A DNA stretch of 64,000 bases from Macrolepiota albuminosa (GCA_027475525.1 JAMWFC010000082.1:2170001-2234000), one strand, 5' to 3'; shown: positions 26,992 through 38,097, counted from the stretch's first letter. Numbers and translations are program-made. Notes: a model not told the origin generated them from the letters alone.

Positions 26992-28083
26992 ATGCCTCGG
27001 GCCTCACCTTCACCGCCGCGTAACCGTTCTAGATACAATGACAAGCCAAGGGAATACGAGAAACACAATGGCTATAGTGATAATCGTGACTTCGGTCGTG
27101 GACGTGAAAAACGCGGCTATGAAGACCGTTCCTCAAGTCACAGAGACGAAGAAAGAGGTAAAAGACCGCGAAGGGAGGACGACCATTGGGGCTATGGTGA
27201 GAAAGAGCGAGAACGTGAGCGGATTCGTGATCGCGAGCGATATGTCGCTGGCAGGGATCGGGACAGAGGCTACAACAGTCGCTCTGGTCCGTCATCGTCT
27301 CGACGCTCCGCGTCTCCACGGCAACGTTCTTCACGACCTGACTCAGAGCGGCCCCACTCTAGATCAGGCTCTCAGTCACCGCAGCCAGAAAACAAGGCAA
27401 AGCCGAATTTCAAACCATCTGGACTTCTTGCAGCAGAAACGAACACGGTGAAAACTTCCGATGGAAATAGCACGGTTCTCAAGTACAATGAACCTCCGGA
27501 AGCGCGAAAACCAACAGTAGGGTGGAGATTGTACGTCTTCAAAGGCAGCGAACAAGTCGGTTAGTGCTCGCACTATGCCAGACAAACGGAGGATCGACTT
27601 ATACTCCATTCTTCACAGAACTTCTTCATGTCAATAGACAAAGTGCCTACTTGATCGGTAGAGATCATCTCGTCGTAGACATTGCTTTAGACCATCCTTC
27701 ATGCTCAAAGCAACATGCAGTCATACAGTGTACGTAGCATTCTTTTTCATTTGCGTTCGACAAGTTTACCTATCTCAGACCGTAACATTCATGAAAAAGA
27801 TGAGTTTGGAGGCTCAAAATCACTGAACAAGTTTGTGTCTCTGATTTGCGTGTACGGCAGGAGATGAATCTTTTTACAGACCTTTTGTGATAGACCTCGA
27901 GTCAACCAATGGGACACATGTAAATGATGAAGCAATTCCCGCTGCAAGGTATTACGAGCTGAAGAATGGCGATGGTTGGTCTTTTTAGCAAAATTCCTCA
28001 CTTGTATTGACCCGAAATGCTTAGTGATTAAATTTGGTCTGTCCACGAGGGAATACGTCTTCCTGAGTGATGAGACGTCCTAA
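26992..28083 (+). CDS. SNIP1/Pml1-like FHA-domain splicing protein (RES complex)
   Basis: ATG 26992 gives MPRASPSPPRNRSRYNDKPR. The first 130 residues are an Arg/Ser/Glu-rich RS-like region (ERERERIRDRERY; RRSASPRQRSS). After KPNFKPSGLLAAETN and VLKYNEPPEARKP comes an FHA domain: WRLYVFKGSE, then SAYLIGRDHLVVDIALDHPS, CSKQHAVIQ, PFVIDLESTNGTHVND and AARYYELKNGDVIKFG, ending EYVFLSDETS at TAA 28081-28083. GRD, SKQH and TNGT are the FHA phosphopeptide-binding residues. The N-terminal RS region plus C-terminal FHA domain is the layout of human SNIP1 and yeast Pml1, a subunit of the RES complex that helps pre-mRNA retention and splicing. The gene sits in the spacer of the inverted duplication and is single-copy here. 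Confidence 0.88.
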
Positions 28084-28389
28084 CATGCACGAGTTGTGCT
28101 CCGCTTTCCTTGACTTAATCTCCTAGAATGGCAGATAGACAAAGTGGGAATATCTTGCCTTTTAGTATTCTGGGCATCTATTCTTTCAGTTAGCATCATG
28201 AGATGGTTGTTTTACGCAATATACCTATTCGAGTCGATATCCGTATAAGATACAGTTCAGCGAACTACCTTGGCCGCAATTCCACTTTTGTTAGAAGGAA
28301 AGAATGTAGGTAAATCTGGATATTGAATTACAAGATGGCGGAAGTATCCAGCACTTGATTATGTAGTCGTATGCTGAGTGTTCCCAAGA

Positions 28390-28680
28390 CACAATCGCTT
28401 TTGCACTTCTAATACAAAACGCCTGAGACCCGACTCGCCTAGTTCATCATAGAACTTTGAAATGCCTTCGTCATCTCCAAGATCTCCTCGCACGATATCC
28501 ATTACTAGTTTGAGAGTCTGTCTTCCATTCCTCATCAAGGTTGACTATGTAATAGACATCAATACTTTGCTCGTGGAGTGGTAAACCGAATCACCACCTG
28601 ATCCAAGTTTCCGTGTTTCAAGGAGCTCACTTATGGTCACGTCGAACCGGAATAGAACCTCTCCTTCGGCCGAGTTATTG
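28390..28680 (-). pseudogene. unrecognised gene fragment at the inner end of the right arm
   Basis: The minus strand carries the same DVTISELLETRKLGSGGDS block as the left arm (about 28655-28600), then, after a probable intron, RQTLKLVMDIVRGDLG, DDEGISKFYDELGESGL and RRFVLEVQKRLCLGN with a TAA near 28370-28390. The last block has no counterpart that I found in the left arm. No family was recognised. Confidence 0.35.
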
Positions 28681-29339
28681 CGACATCTCTTCCGAACTTC
28701 CGAACATGACTATGGTTTGATTTCCACACCGACATCTGTCATATCCAACAATCCGATTTTGTCCTCTCCAGTTTGCTTATCACCATATGTAATTTGGTCG
28801 ACATGGTCTAGAATTAGTGCGTATTGTATGTCTTTTTACCGGATTGCAATTTTGACTTCCAGGGCATGCCAGTCTGAGAGAAAACACTTCAGTAATGTAT
28901 CGTAATGCATCGCAATGCATCCCTCAAATGCGGTTTCGCTTCACTATATCTGCATCTATCTTCCTTTCCCTCATGTTTGAGAACCCGGACTTCCTTTTCC
29001 ACTACATAGCAGGTCCAGCTGACCCTCTGTAAATAAAAAGACATACTTGTTGGTTCCGTTATTGGGTTATCCGGATTACTTTCTATTTATGGTCTTGACT
29101 GTAGCGGTTTGGGTTCCCGCTATGGAAATGACTGGCAGTACCAGCCACTCTGCGTAACGGGTCACAGTATAGTAACGATGTTTGTTCTAATCGGACAGGT
29201 AGTCCAACTGGTTCGTCGAGTGCAATTCTGACGTGTTCTATTTTAGGCAAAACGATACATCCTCAACCGGTTCACGGACCGTGTGATCCCATTAGTTGGG
29301 ATGGTGACCTTAATCCTCCTTCAATTGGTCGACCGTAGG

Positions 29340-29520
29340 TCTACGGACTAATTGTGGGTGGCGAGGCGGGCGTTGAACAAGTAATCCGCCACACACTTGC
29401 GGATTTAGATACGACGCTGGGCCTCACAGGATACAAGAGTCTTGGCGACCTTCAAGGGAAGGGATACAGCTATCACGAAGTAGACTTTCTACAAGAAGTA
29501 ATTTTCGTATTATTGACTTG
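29340..29520 (+). pseudogene. remnant of the FMN-dependent dehydrogenase (last exon only)
   Basis: The plus strand encodes YGLIVGGEAGVEQVIRH and LADLDTTLGLTGYKSLG, nearly identical to the C-terminus of the gene at 22892-24516, but the rest of the gene is absent. The original end (DTAITKLDFVP) is replaced by a degraded reading. Confidence 0.85.
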
Positions 29521-29687
29521 GATGCGTACAGAGATCCGTTAATCACTGGATTTAAATGTCACAAATAGCTGAGCAAAAAATTATTTACATCCGAGAAGGA
29601 AATTAATCATGCGCCACATGGACCTTCTTGGCAGGTCACAAACCTCAAACTAAAGCTATAATACCGACAAATTCCGAGCTCCGTTGG

Positions 29688-30221
29688 TCATACTCGCCTC
29701 CCAACGAAGACCGGTGCGGGAGAATTAATCTCCTTGATCGAGGAATGAGAAATGTCGGGAACGAGACTAGTGGGGCGTGTGTTTACAGATGTTCGCCACA
29801 TTTCTTCGTGTGTGGAGTGCGAGGCGGGTATGATGCGAGGGTGGTACACGGCGCGCTTCATGATGCCGAAGAAGTCGACGCCCCTCACACGACAGAGGTA
29901 TATCACGATGCTGAAGAATAAAACTGATGCCCGTAAGGGACGAGGCGCTGAGCTAACGACATTGATCAGCATGAATGGCGTACCTAAGAATACTACTATG
30001 CCCACAACGGTCGTAATGTTCAATTCGGTATGACCATCCTGGGCACCCGCATTAGTAGAATCGGCTGTGCCGCCGGCCTCGGAGGCGACGAGGTCGGCCC
30101 GGGGAGAAGGTACGGTGTCGTCAACGACTGAGATGGAAATGACCGAGCCTGCGACACTCAAGTGTGCAAGCAAGACGAGGAATGCAAGAGTGATTGTGCT
30201 GCAATATGATCCTCTATCCAT
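29688..30221 (-). CDS. small single-pass membrane protein, family member D (inverted duplicate of C)
   Basis: ATG 30221 opens MDRGSYCSTITLAFLVLL. The ectodomain is shorter than in C (a stretch after ISVVD is missing). The membrane segment TVVGIVVFLG is again split by a stopless 60-nt GT-AG intron and continues VLFFSIVIYLC. The tail is nearly the same as in C: VDFFGIMKRAVYH, HSTHEEMWRTS, TSLVPDISHSS, PAPVFVGRRV. The stop is at 29688. The frame is open from start to stop although the neighbouring ALG11 and FMN-enzyme copies in this arm are wrecks, which suggests that the gene is still under selection or decayed later. Confidence 0.7.
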   Translation of the reverse strand: MDRGSYCSTITLAFLVLLAHLSVAGSVISISVVDDTVPSPRADLVASEAGGTADSTNAGAQDGHTELNITTVVGIVVFLGTPFMLINVVSSAPRPLRASVLFFSIVIYLCRVRGVDFFGIMKRAVYHPRIIPASHSTHEEMWRTSVNTRPTSLVPDISHSSIKEINSPAPVFVGRRV

Positions 30222-31364
30222 AGTGACTTGCTGGACGAAAGGGAACAAGTGATGTACTGGCTGAAGCGACACATTTATAGGATGATGGTGACATGCATTT
30301 CTAATCAGCGATGAAGCGAATCAAAGCCCGGGTGTGGTTTGAACGAGCTGAAGCACACCGAACCGAAGTCGTCTCTACCAACAGGCTTGGCGCCTAATTG
30401 GAAACAAGCATGATTTGTCAAGGAAAAGTCATACAGAAACGCGGAGTACCGCGCAGGAATGATCACGGAAGACTCGAAGTGGCGATAAGGTGGCAAAAGA
30501 AGTATCACAAAATAGATGTATACTGCTGTTCTTGTACCTTCATTTCACACGAATCGTCAGTGAAGCTGTGACGTCATGTCAAGGAGTGTCGTAACTTGTG
30601 ACCACGTTCACGTTCTAAGGCGAAATTGGATGCTCTTGCTGCGGATCCTCAATAAGAGCTCTGATGTCTTCAAAAAAGACCATCTTTTCCGGGTCTATGG
30701 GTGAAAAAATCAAGAACAAAATTCCATGATTGGAGAGACAATGAGTTTCCATCAGATCACCCTGTCATCCATAGGCCGTGTTTCATAGCCCATTGTGGGG
30801 TATATCGTCACGAGCCCATCTAGATCATAAGCGGAAACTTTAGTCAGTGTGAAGATCGTATCTGTTGGAAGACAGAAGGATTGAAACATTCCCAAGTGGA
30901 GAACAGGCGTAGGGACAAGCGATAAAAAAAGTTCAAGAACATCATCCAGGTCTTCCATATAATAATGGACTTTAACAATCGACACCGCTGTTAGAAATTT
31001 GCAATGTCAACCCGGCTCAGCGGACAGCACGCCAACCACACGGCGTATTAGGAAACCTTGAAACATAGATGAGATCCTGCTGAATGATGGGATATCACAA
31101 GACGTTTCTTCAGCTATGCGAAGCGAAATCTTTTATGAGTTCCACATTGAAACATCCTAAGATTATGAACTACTCACCTATTCAGCTCATATGGGATGTA
31201 GAATCCCACGGAGAACAATCAACGGTGATAATGTGAAAGCGAAACATCTATCTTGTTTGCGGGGCAATCAATGTCTGGTGTGGGGACGAGGTTCGGAGAT
31301 ATTTTTCTTATTCCTTTCTTCGTGAAACCAGGGAATTGCTATATTCCAATCTGACGAACAACCG
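30222..31364. other. non-coding part of the right arm
   Basis: This matches the left-arm stretches downstream of ALG11 and upstream of member C. I see no gene. Confidence 0.6.
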
Positions 31365-31753
31365 CTACTGCGGGAATAATAAACGACGCCACCCACTTGC
31401 CTGCCATCCCTTCTCGAATTCATCTTCGGAGAAACGATGGAGAGCCCAATTCCTAGCTCGCTTCCTAATGGCCAGATCCTCCCTTGGGCTCAAGGTCAGA
31501 GCCTTATGAAGTGCCTCGGCGAAGGTCTCTGGCGAATTTGCGTGATACCCTACAAATTAGAGGGAAGTGCTGTAAATATAATGCATTGTGAGGAAGAATC
31601 AAAAAGGATGGAGATGGTACCTGTTATTTCACCACTGACCGGAACAACAGTGTCCTTGAGGGGCCCACCATATGCGTGCACAACGAGGATCACACCAGCT
31701 GACTGATAAGAATGAGATGGCGTGGCAACTGGCTCTGGATAACATATCAAGCA
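31365..31753 (-). pseudogene. 3' remnant of ALG11
   Basis: The minus strand matches the last part of ALG11 (the GGPLKD-type region, the [13 protein letters not shown] region, and the same end with TAG at 31365-31367). About 80 bp that encode the [11 protein letters not shown] region in the intact gene are missing near 31725, and the upstream two thirds of the gene are absent. Confidence 0.85.
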
Positions 31754-31884
31754 ACATGTGGTAACGTACAATACACAGCGATCCTCCAGATGGGCGAGCA
31801 CCGCTAGCTAACTAACTATCACGTTGTGTCCAATCCAAGACCAATTTCTCACGACCCTTCCTCCAAGAACCTCTACTGTCATTC

Positions 31885-32660
31885 ATGTCCAAGTACGCTC
31901 CTCACGGCCGCTCAACGAACAGGCCTCGAGCAACCACATCTACCGTGTGCCAAAAATGCCTCGGTACAGGCAAGTCATCTTACGGATTGCCGACATGCCT
32001 TCAACTGACTTCAGGTGTCTACAGGACATTTCATCTACGAATGCAAGTCTTCTCGACCATACGTATCGCGGCCGTCTCGTACGCAGATGCTGGAGAACCC
32101 TAAGCTTCTTGCAAAGCTGAAGGCAGAAGGGAAACCTTCTGTGGAGGTGCCGGAGGAGTTCAAGAAGAAGTGCGTCTTTATTTTGTCTATCTGATGGTGA
32201 CAATCAAGGCTGCTCAACATTAAGCCCAATGTAGAAGTGGAACAGCGAATAAGATACTAGAGTTGAAGGAGAAGGAGCGAGAGAAGGAGAATGAAAAAGA
32301 GAAGGATGACGGCCCGTCACGAAAACGTGTACGGCGGTACGTCTTTGTGTTGTCTACCGCTACAGTACAGCGCCTGATTTTTCTCGATGCAGGTCCTCAT
32401 CCTCATCCCATTCAGATTCATCTTCAGATTCGGATTCCTCTCCAACCTCTGACTCTGATTCTGACTCCGACTCTGATTCTAGTTCTGATTCAAGGTCGTC
32501 GTCTGGGTCAGAATCCGATTCTTCGCGTTCGAGAGAACGGGATCGGAAACGGCGCGTACCTCTTCGAGGGCGCAGTCGTTCAGACTCGAGGTCGAGATCA
32601 CGCTCACGTTCTGTCTCTTCCCATGGTTCCGATAATTCACGTGGAAGGAGGAGACGTTGA
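31885..32660 (+). CDS. ZCCHC10-like zinc-knuckle protein with Ser/Arg/Asp-rich tail
   Basis: ATG 31885 gives MSKYAPHGRSTNRPRATT. An intron (about 31968-32026) splits a CCHC zinc knuckle: CQKCLGTGHFIYEC (C-x2-C-x4-H-x4-C), followed by RPYVSRPSRTQML and KLLAKLKAEGKPS. The rest is a Lys/Glu-rich helix and a long Ser/Asp then Ser/Arg-rich tail ending SHGSDNSRGRRRR at TGA 32658-32660. This is the layout of ZCCHC10, an RNA-associated nuclear protein of poorly known function. It is convergent with the VMA11-like gene. A diverged 80-bp duplicate of its 3' end follows directly. Confidence 0.8.
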
Positions 32661-32771
32661 AGTACATTTTTGTGTTTTTGTCATCTTAGAGTTCATATTC
32701 CCATGGTTCCGATGATTCACGTGGAAGGAGACGTTGAAGTACATTTTTGTGTTTTTGTCATCTTAGAGTTT
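32613..32771. repeat. imperfect 77/80-bp tandem duplication at the 3' end of the zinc-knuckle gene
   Basis: About 32613-32691 recurs at about 32693-32771 with at least one substitution and one 3-bp length difference (GGAAGGAGGAG versus GGAAGGAG). Unlike the ten 77-bp duplications the two copies differ by a codon-sized indel, so this is either a genuine older duplication or two alleles joined end to end. Confidence 0.85.
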
Positions 32772-32900
32772 ATAGTAAGCCTCGATGGACTTCAACAAAA
32801 GGTGCGGCTCCTAAGAGATTGAGTGTAGAACAATATGATAGCAAGCGATACCAAGGGGGGATATGGATATACAAACGATGCAACGTAAGGAATCTCTGGA

Positions 32901-33763
32901 TTATATCGTTGGACATTTGTCCCCTCCAATGGCACTCGTGTTCATTATGAGAGCAACGATGAGCCTGTGGTAGACGTTAAACGAGGACGCAGATTTAAGA
33001 GGTGTCACCGTACCCATAAAGCCCCAATACCTCGGCAAAAATAAGAATGAGCACCATCCCAACGAATACTTTCTGCTCGTGAACGTAGGCGCGCACACAC
33101 TGTTAATACCAGCAGATATTAGTATTGTCAACTGCCTTGAGGGGAAAATCGCACCGAGTCTCCAACAATTCCAATGGCATATCCTGCTGCCAAGCCTGTC
33201 AATCCGCATGCAAGGCCAGCACCGAGATGTGTGAATCCCGAAAACAGCGAATATTCACCAGGTCGTACTCACGTTCACAAATAAGGATTTTTATGTTGGG
33301 TAAATATGGAGGTGACGTACTGCTTCCGGAAATAAGGACAGACACAACGAGCCCATACACCGCGATAATACCAGACATAACGACTGGAATTAATGACTAG
33401 ACGGCCACGTCAACATTCGTTTCAAGATAAAGAGTATATAATACGGGCACACCTTCATAATCAACTCTGGTTTGAAAGCCCCTAGGCCAGCAATGCCAAT
33501 CCCAGCTTTAGCTGTACCGAACGCAGCACCCACCGCTACAAGACAAATACGATGCGAGGTCAGACCATATGTTCAAAGAGCAAACACAGAGCTAAGAAGC
33601 TCCAGAAAGAATACTACGTACTGCTGAGAATCATCTACATAACACGAAACGACACTGGTCAGTTGGGTGCGGTTACTCATACATTTGAATATGTGGCATC
33701 ACATACCGCTGAAGCCACGCCTGCAAAACCGAAGAACGGCGCGAATGGAGGGCAGACAGACAT
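32901..33763 (-). CDS. V-ATPase proteolipid subunit (c', VMA11-like)
   Basis: ATG 33763 gives [19 protein letters not shown]. Successive small exons spell [77 protein letters not shown] and [28 protein letters not shown], ending at TAA 32901-32903. The four membrane helices and the essential Glu in LIFAEVLG mark the rotor proteolipid of the vacuolar proton ATPase. The phrase [10 protein letters not shown] and the C-terminal extension fit subunit c' (Vma11) better than c (Vma3), but the distinction rests on memory of the families and is moderate. All introns are short and the gene appears intact. Confidence 0.85.
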
Positions 33764-34084
33764 TCTTGTGGAGTTCGTTTGTGAAAGGAATGTGAACAGA
33801 AATTACAGCAAGAATGGGAGTAGAGTCGAGGTGTCTGTGTCCCGATTTGGAACGTTTGGAGATGTTTGATGGGAAAGCTTTTATTACACGACGAGGGGGA
33901 GCTATAACTACGTATAGCAGTATATGAACGTTTGAACATGAAACTTAGATAGATTGGACATAAGCCAACAGCAATTTTTGAGGCCATCGAAAAGTAAAAT
34001 TTAGAGGATGACCTCAAGACTTTCTCGCATTGTTGTGGACAGAAATTCATGGAGGTAAAGGAAAGAGGTGTATTAAATCAAGTA

Positions 34085-34782
34085 TTACTTCTTCTTGACG
34101 CTCTTTATTCTAATTTGTTCATTTCCGATGAAAATTCCCTGTAACCCGAGTCAGTCTAACATCTGACAAAAAATTAAGAAAAAGCAAAACACACCTTGCC
34201 CTTGTAAGGCTCTGGTTTCCTGTAACCGCGCACCTTCGCCGCAAAAAGTCCCAATAAATGCTTGTCCGTGCACGAAAGCATAATTTTTGTAGGGGTGGGC
34301 ACCTCCGCCTTTATATGTGTCGGAATTGGCACGTAGACCGAATGCGAATACCCCAGCTTCATATTGAACCGCTTCCCATTCCCTCCATCTGATGTCCCGC
34401 GTGGATCTTCCTCAAGCGCTACACGGAATCCTACACCAACAAGGTACAGAGGGACAGTGAATCCCTCCGTCATACCTGTTATGGCGTTGAATATCAGAGT
34501 ACGAGTCGTGCCCCACATCTGTCGCTGCACTTTGATCTCCGCATCCTCGATAGATACTGCCACCATGCTGGGTTCAGGAAAGGTTATCTTCATGTAGGGT
34601 TGGAGGGGGACGGAGGTGGTGCCAAGAGGTCCGGATATTGAGAGAGCAGTCGGGGTCGGGGTGAGGGAGACATTTTGGGGAACACGAATGGGCTCGCGTC
34701 CGATGTGCGAGACGTGTGCAAGGACGCGTGCTGTCGACGAGAAACAACGGACAGCTTGCCCAAGCTGTGACCGTACTATCAT
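34085..34782 (-). CDS. MRPL6: mitochondrial ribosomal protein L6 (uL6m)
   Basis: ATG 34782 opens a mitochondrial-type leader (MIVRSQLGQAVRCFSSTARV). The body has SHIGREPIRVPQNVSL, ISGPLGTTSVPL, MWGTTRTLIFNAITGM and GVGFRV, and the second uL6 half with KLGYSHSVYVPIP and KIMLSCTDKHLLG, then VRGYRKPEPYKGK. A 3' intron (about 34191-34140) joins this to GIFIGNEQIRIKSVKKK, the typical uL6 end, with TAA at 34085-34087. The protein is part of the large mitoribosomal subunit. The gene is divergent from the Ser/Thr-rich gene. Confidence 0.92.
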
Positions 34783-35517
34783 GGCCCAGTCAAGGAATAT
34801 TGGATTACATAAGGAACATCAAGAAAAGAAATTTCGTCTTTCTCGACGATCAACGCGTGTGCTCGTGCTTCATTGCTAGGTCCGTCTTTGCAGTGTCATC
34901 TAGATGGTGAATCTAGTGGTACCAACAAAAAACACGCTTCGAACTTCTTATCACGTTCAATTCCAGGCTCAATGTTAAACTGATAGGATATTTGCGTTTG
35001 TCGAGCATCTGTCAATGAAAAGGTTCAGTGAAACGTCTTTCGCAAGTTGGTGACAGGCAGTGCTGTCACTCATCCTTGATGGCGGTATTGATTCATGTTT
35101 CACGCATGATTCAACCAAGAGTCGCACAAGAAACACCATGAGTACGCAATTGAACAATGGCGATAGAAATGTTGGTATATTCCCTCGGTTCTTTCCCGTG
35201 CAAGACAAAAATCAACTCATATACTCTCTCTGCAGCAGGCCATATAAGACATCTCAACTCTCAATTCATCTGCGGACAGTTACGGGTTCTAGAAGGATGC
35301 AAGTCTAAACGTTATCAATTGACATTGATCATCGAATGATGTCGCCTAGAAACCCCAGCCTACCCCGAGCTGCAAGTATATATAAAGCGCATGCGGACAT
35401 CTGGAATCCTTAGCAGTGCTCACCCCTCTCACCTCTTCGGCACAGGTTGCCCAGAGTCCGTCGTTCCTCAACTCACCGTCTGCTTTTGTTCCAAAGACGA
35501 CCTTGCTTCGGATAAAG
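34783..35517. other. divergent promoter region between MRPL6 and the Ser/Thr-rich gene
   Basis: No gene is seen. A strong TATA element lies at 35377-35386, upstream of the plus-strand gene. Confidence 0.55.
35377..35386 (+). promoter_or_regulatory. TATA box of the Ser/Thr-rich secreted protein gene
   Basis: TATATATAAA lies about 130 bp before the ATG at 35518, with a pyrimidine-rich stretch in between. The position fits a core promoter with a short 5' leader. Confidence 0.6.
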
Positions 35518-37916
35518 ATGATTTCCATTCGTTTCCTTCTCCTTGCTACGTTGCTCTTCAGTGCGGCACCAAGCCTTGCCGCTCCTATCAAGTGAGTCTC
35601 TGCTATGATTCTCATCGTCTTTTTTTCTAATCTTTGTCCTGGAAGGGTCTCGGCAGCATCATCCGTTGTTGATGTTCTTACGCGAAGTATCGTGGACCCG
35701 AGTCCCGAGCTTCACGTCCGCATTGTTGACAAGCCAGCGTTTCCGAGAGGGAAACGATCACGGACATTCCGTCGTCCTCGCCTTGCTACTGAAGGACCTG
35801 GTGCTCTTCGTAGCGTTGTTGAGGCCCGTGACACTCCCGCCGAGGAACTCCCTCCGCCGCTCGATAATTCTACATCATTGCATCCTATGGCCCCTCCTCT
35901 CCGCTTTCGTCGATACCCGCGTCGCCATCTCTACAGGCATTATGAGGGGCGCAGTGAAGCCGCAGCGCGCAATCAAAAAAGATGCGATGGATTCTCTCAA
36001 TGCCTTCCTTCCCATGACGCACCTCGCTAAGGGGGTTCTGATGAAGTCTCCAAATCTTCTGACCCCAATACCGACCTCAGATCCTGCTGGTACGTCAACA
36101 GAGACGTTAAGCAACGAGCCTACTGCAACAAGTGAGGGGAGTGATGCTACCCAGACAGAAACTGGTACTGGATCTGCTCCCGATGCTACTGGGACAACAG
36201 CTGCTGATGAATCTACAACGACTGCTGGACCGACTCCAACGTCTGAAGGATCTACAGGCAGTGACGCCACTAAAACTGCCAATCCCACCTCTACTGGCGA
36301 GTCTTCTGGGCAATCCGATCCTACAGCTACATCGAGTAGTGAAGACCCCACGCAAACGGGTAGCGATGATCCCGCAGCTACATCTACTGACGAGTCTATT
36401 GTGCAATCCGATCCTACTGCTGCAGAGCCCACACAAACGGCTAACGATGATCCTAGCACGACAGCTGAACCTGCAGCTACATCAACCGGCGAGCCTACTG
36501 CCACATCAGGTGGTCAAGTGCCTACGCAAACGTCTAACGATGATCCTAGTACAACAACTGATTCTGCATCATCCGATCCTACTGTTACATCAGGCGGAGA
36601 AGAGACCACACAAACGGGAAACAATGATCCAAATACGACAGATGATCCTGCAGCGACATCTACTGGTGAACCTACTCCCATATCAGGCGGCGAAGAGCCC
36701 ACACAGACGGGCAATGATGATCCTAGCACGACAGCTGACCCAGTGGCGATATCGACTGGCGAGCCTACTGCGACACTTGATCCTGTCACCACTCCAACAT
36801 CCAATAATGGTGACCCCACTGCTATATCTTCATCTGGTTCCGGTAACTCTAGGTCAGGTGCCGATGGATCTGCTTCTGGCCCAACAGCGACTCCATCGGA
36901 GGCTACTCAGCCATCACACGGTTCTTCTGAGTTCGGTGATCCAACTGCGACCTCAGATCCGGCGGCGACAGCTACCGGCGAACCTACATCAGAAGGATCT
37001 GCTACATCAGGCAGTGGTGACCCAGCTACTGGCGAACCTACATCAGAAGGGTCTACTGAACCTGAACCGACTGCTTCATCGGGCAGTGGTGACCCAGCTA
37101 CTGGAGACCCTACGTCAGAAGGATCTGCTGAGCCCCCCACTGCTATATCTGGTTCGGGCAATGGTGACCCAACTGCGACATCTGACCCAGCAGCCGCTAC
37201 TTCGACATCAGCTCCTGAAGGAGACCCTACTTCTACATCACACGACTCGAGCGGTGAGAGTGGAACGTGCAAAGCCCCGTCCACAGGTACCGGTGACCCT
37301 AGCGAATCAGCAGGCGCAACGTCAACGACAGACACTGGTTCTGATGACTCTACGACTTCGTTTGGTGGTGATAGTTCTTTAGACGGTGGTTCCGGTGACA
37401 TTAGGCCCACCGCCACCGCCACCGCAACTGGTGGTTCAACGTCGCCTGTGTGCACTATGTCGCCCAATTCCTCCAGTAGTACCGCTGATTCCAGTGGGTA
37501 TCCGTCGTCTAGTACTGGTACTGGGGAATCTACGACGACTGATACCTCGGGTGGCGATGGTGGGTCGAGTCCTTCACCAACGGCGACACGGAATTCTTCT
37601 GGAGAATCGTGCGCCCTCCCTTTGCAGACGAACGTACCGTCTGATCTGTCAGCGCCTACCGAGAGTAGTGGAGATTCAACACCTGGTTCGGGAGAGTCGT
37701 CTACTGACCCACCGGAATCACGAATGGCTACGGATAAGCGGGATCGAAAACGGAGAGAATATCGGCCTCGTGCACGGCTTCAACGACGTTTAATCCCATG
37801 GTCGAGCACGTTCAGGTAGGTTCATTTTCCGTCCATGTCCCTTGTTGCTGATGTGATGCGTCAACTTTTTTTTGTCTCGCAGACGAGAGCTACCATTAGC
37901 AGTTCGAGTAACTTAG
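35518..37916 (+). CDS. secreted Ser/Thr/Pro-rich repeat protein (cell-wall or mucin-like)
   Basis: ATG 35518 opens a signal peptide (MISIRFLLLATLLFSAAPSLA). After an intron at 35592-35645 the protein has a basic, non-repetitive part, then from about 36060 to 37700 a very long Ser/Thr/Pro/Gly-rich region. Here a unit of about 17-22 residues reading like STGEPTATSGGEEPTQTG-NDDPSTTAD recurs with drift, followed by a second type based on GSGDPATGEPTSEGS. It closes with a basic tail (KRDRKRREYRPRARLQRR) and probably a last intron at about 37816-37882 with stop TAG 37914-37916. A frame change between 35900 and 36080 implies one more intron that I could not place. Heavy O-mannosylation is expected. 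There is no catalytic domain. The long Leu-rich open frame over the same bases is a shadow of the repeats. Confidence 0.75.
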
Positions 37917-38097
37917 ACGGAATGTAATGTACCAATACATCCCTTGAGAACTGGGTTTTCGAGGTTCAATGTATCTCGCTTCGTTACTTGTTACAATTAA
38001 GCACATCGGAAGTGAATTGCTCGCAAAGTTGGATTACACGCATCCGAATGAATAGGCATTTAAAATCAATCTCCCGTCATATCGAGTGACTTATACT

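Larger units (their letters stand above)
28545..31755. repeat. right arm of the diverged inverted duplication
   Basis: Inverted, diverged copy of pieces of 19290-26330. It is shorter because it lacks most of the FMN-enzyme gene (junction near 29290-29340) and the two extra left-arm stretches. About 29100-29260 has no left-arm match and may be an insertion. Confidence 0.85.

Noticed and set aside
36132..37382. Long Leu/Arg-rich open frame (over 400 codons) in the second plus frame
   Set aside because: It is a frame shadow of the repetitive Ser/Thr-rich gene, which has a signal peptide and a coherent start. Repeats keep alternative frames open.
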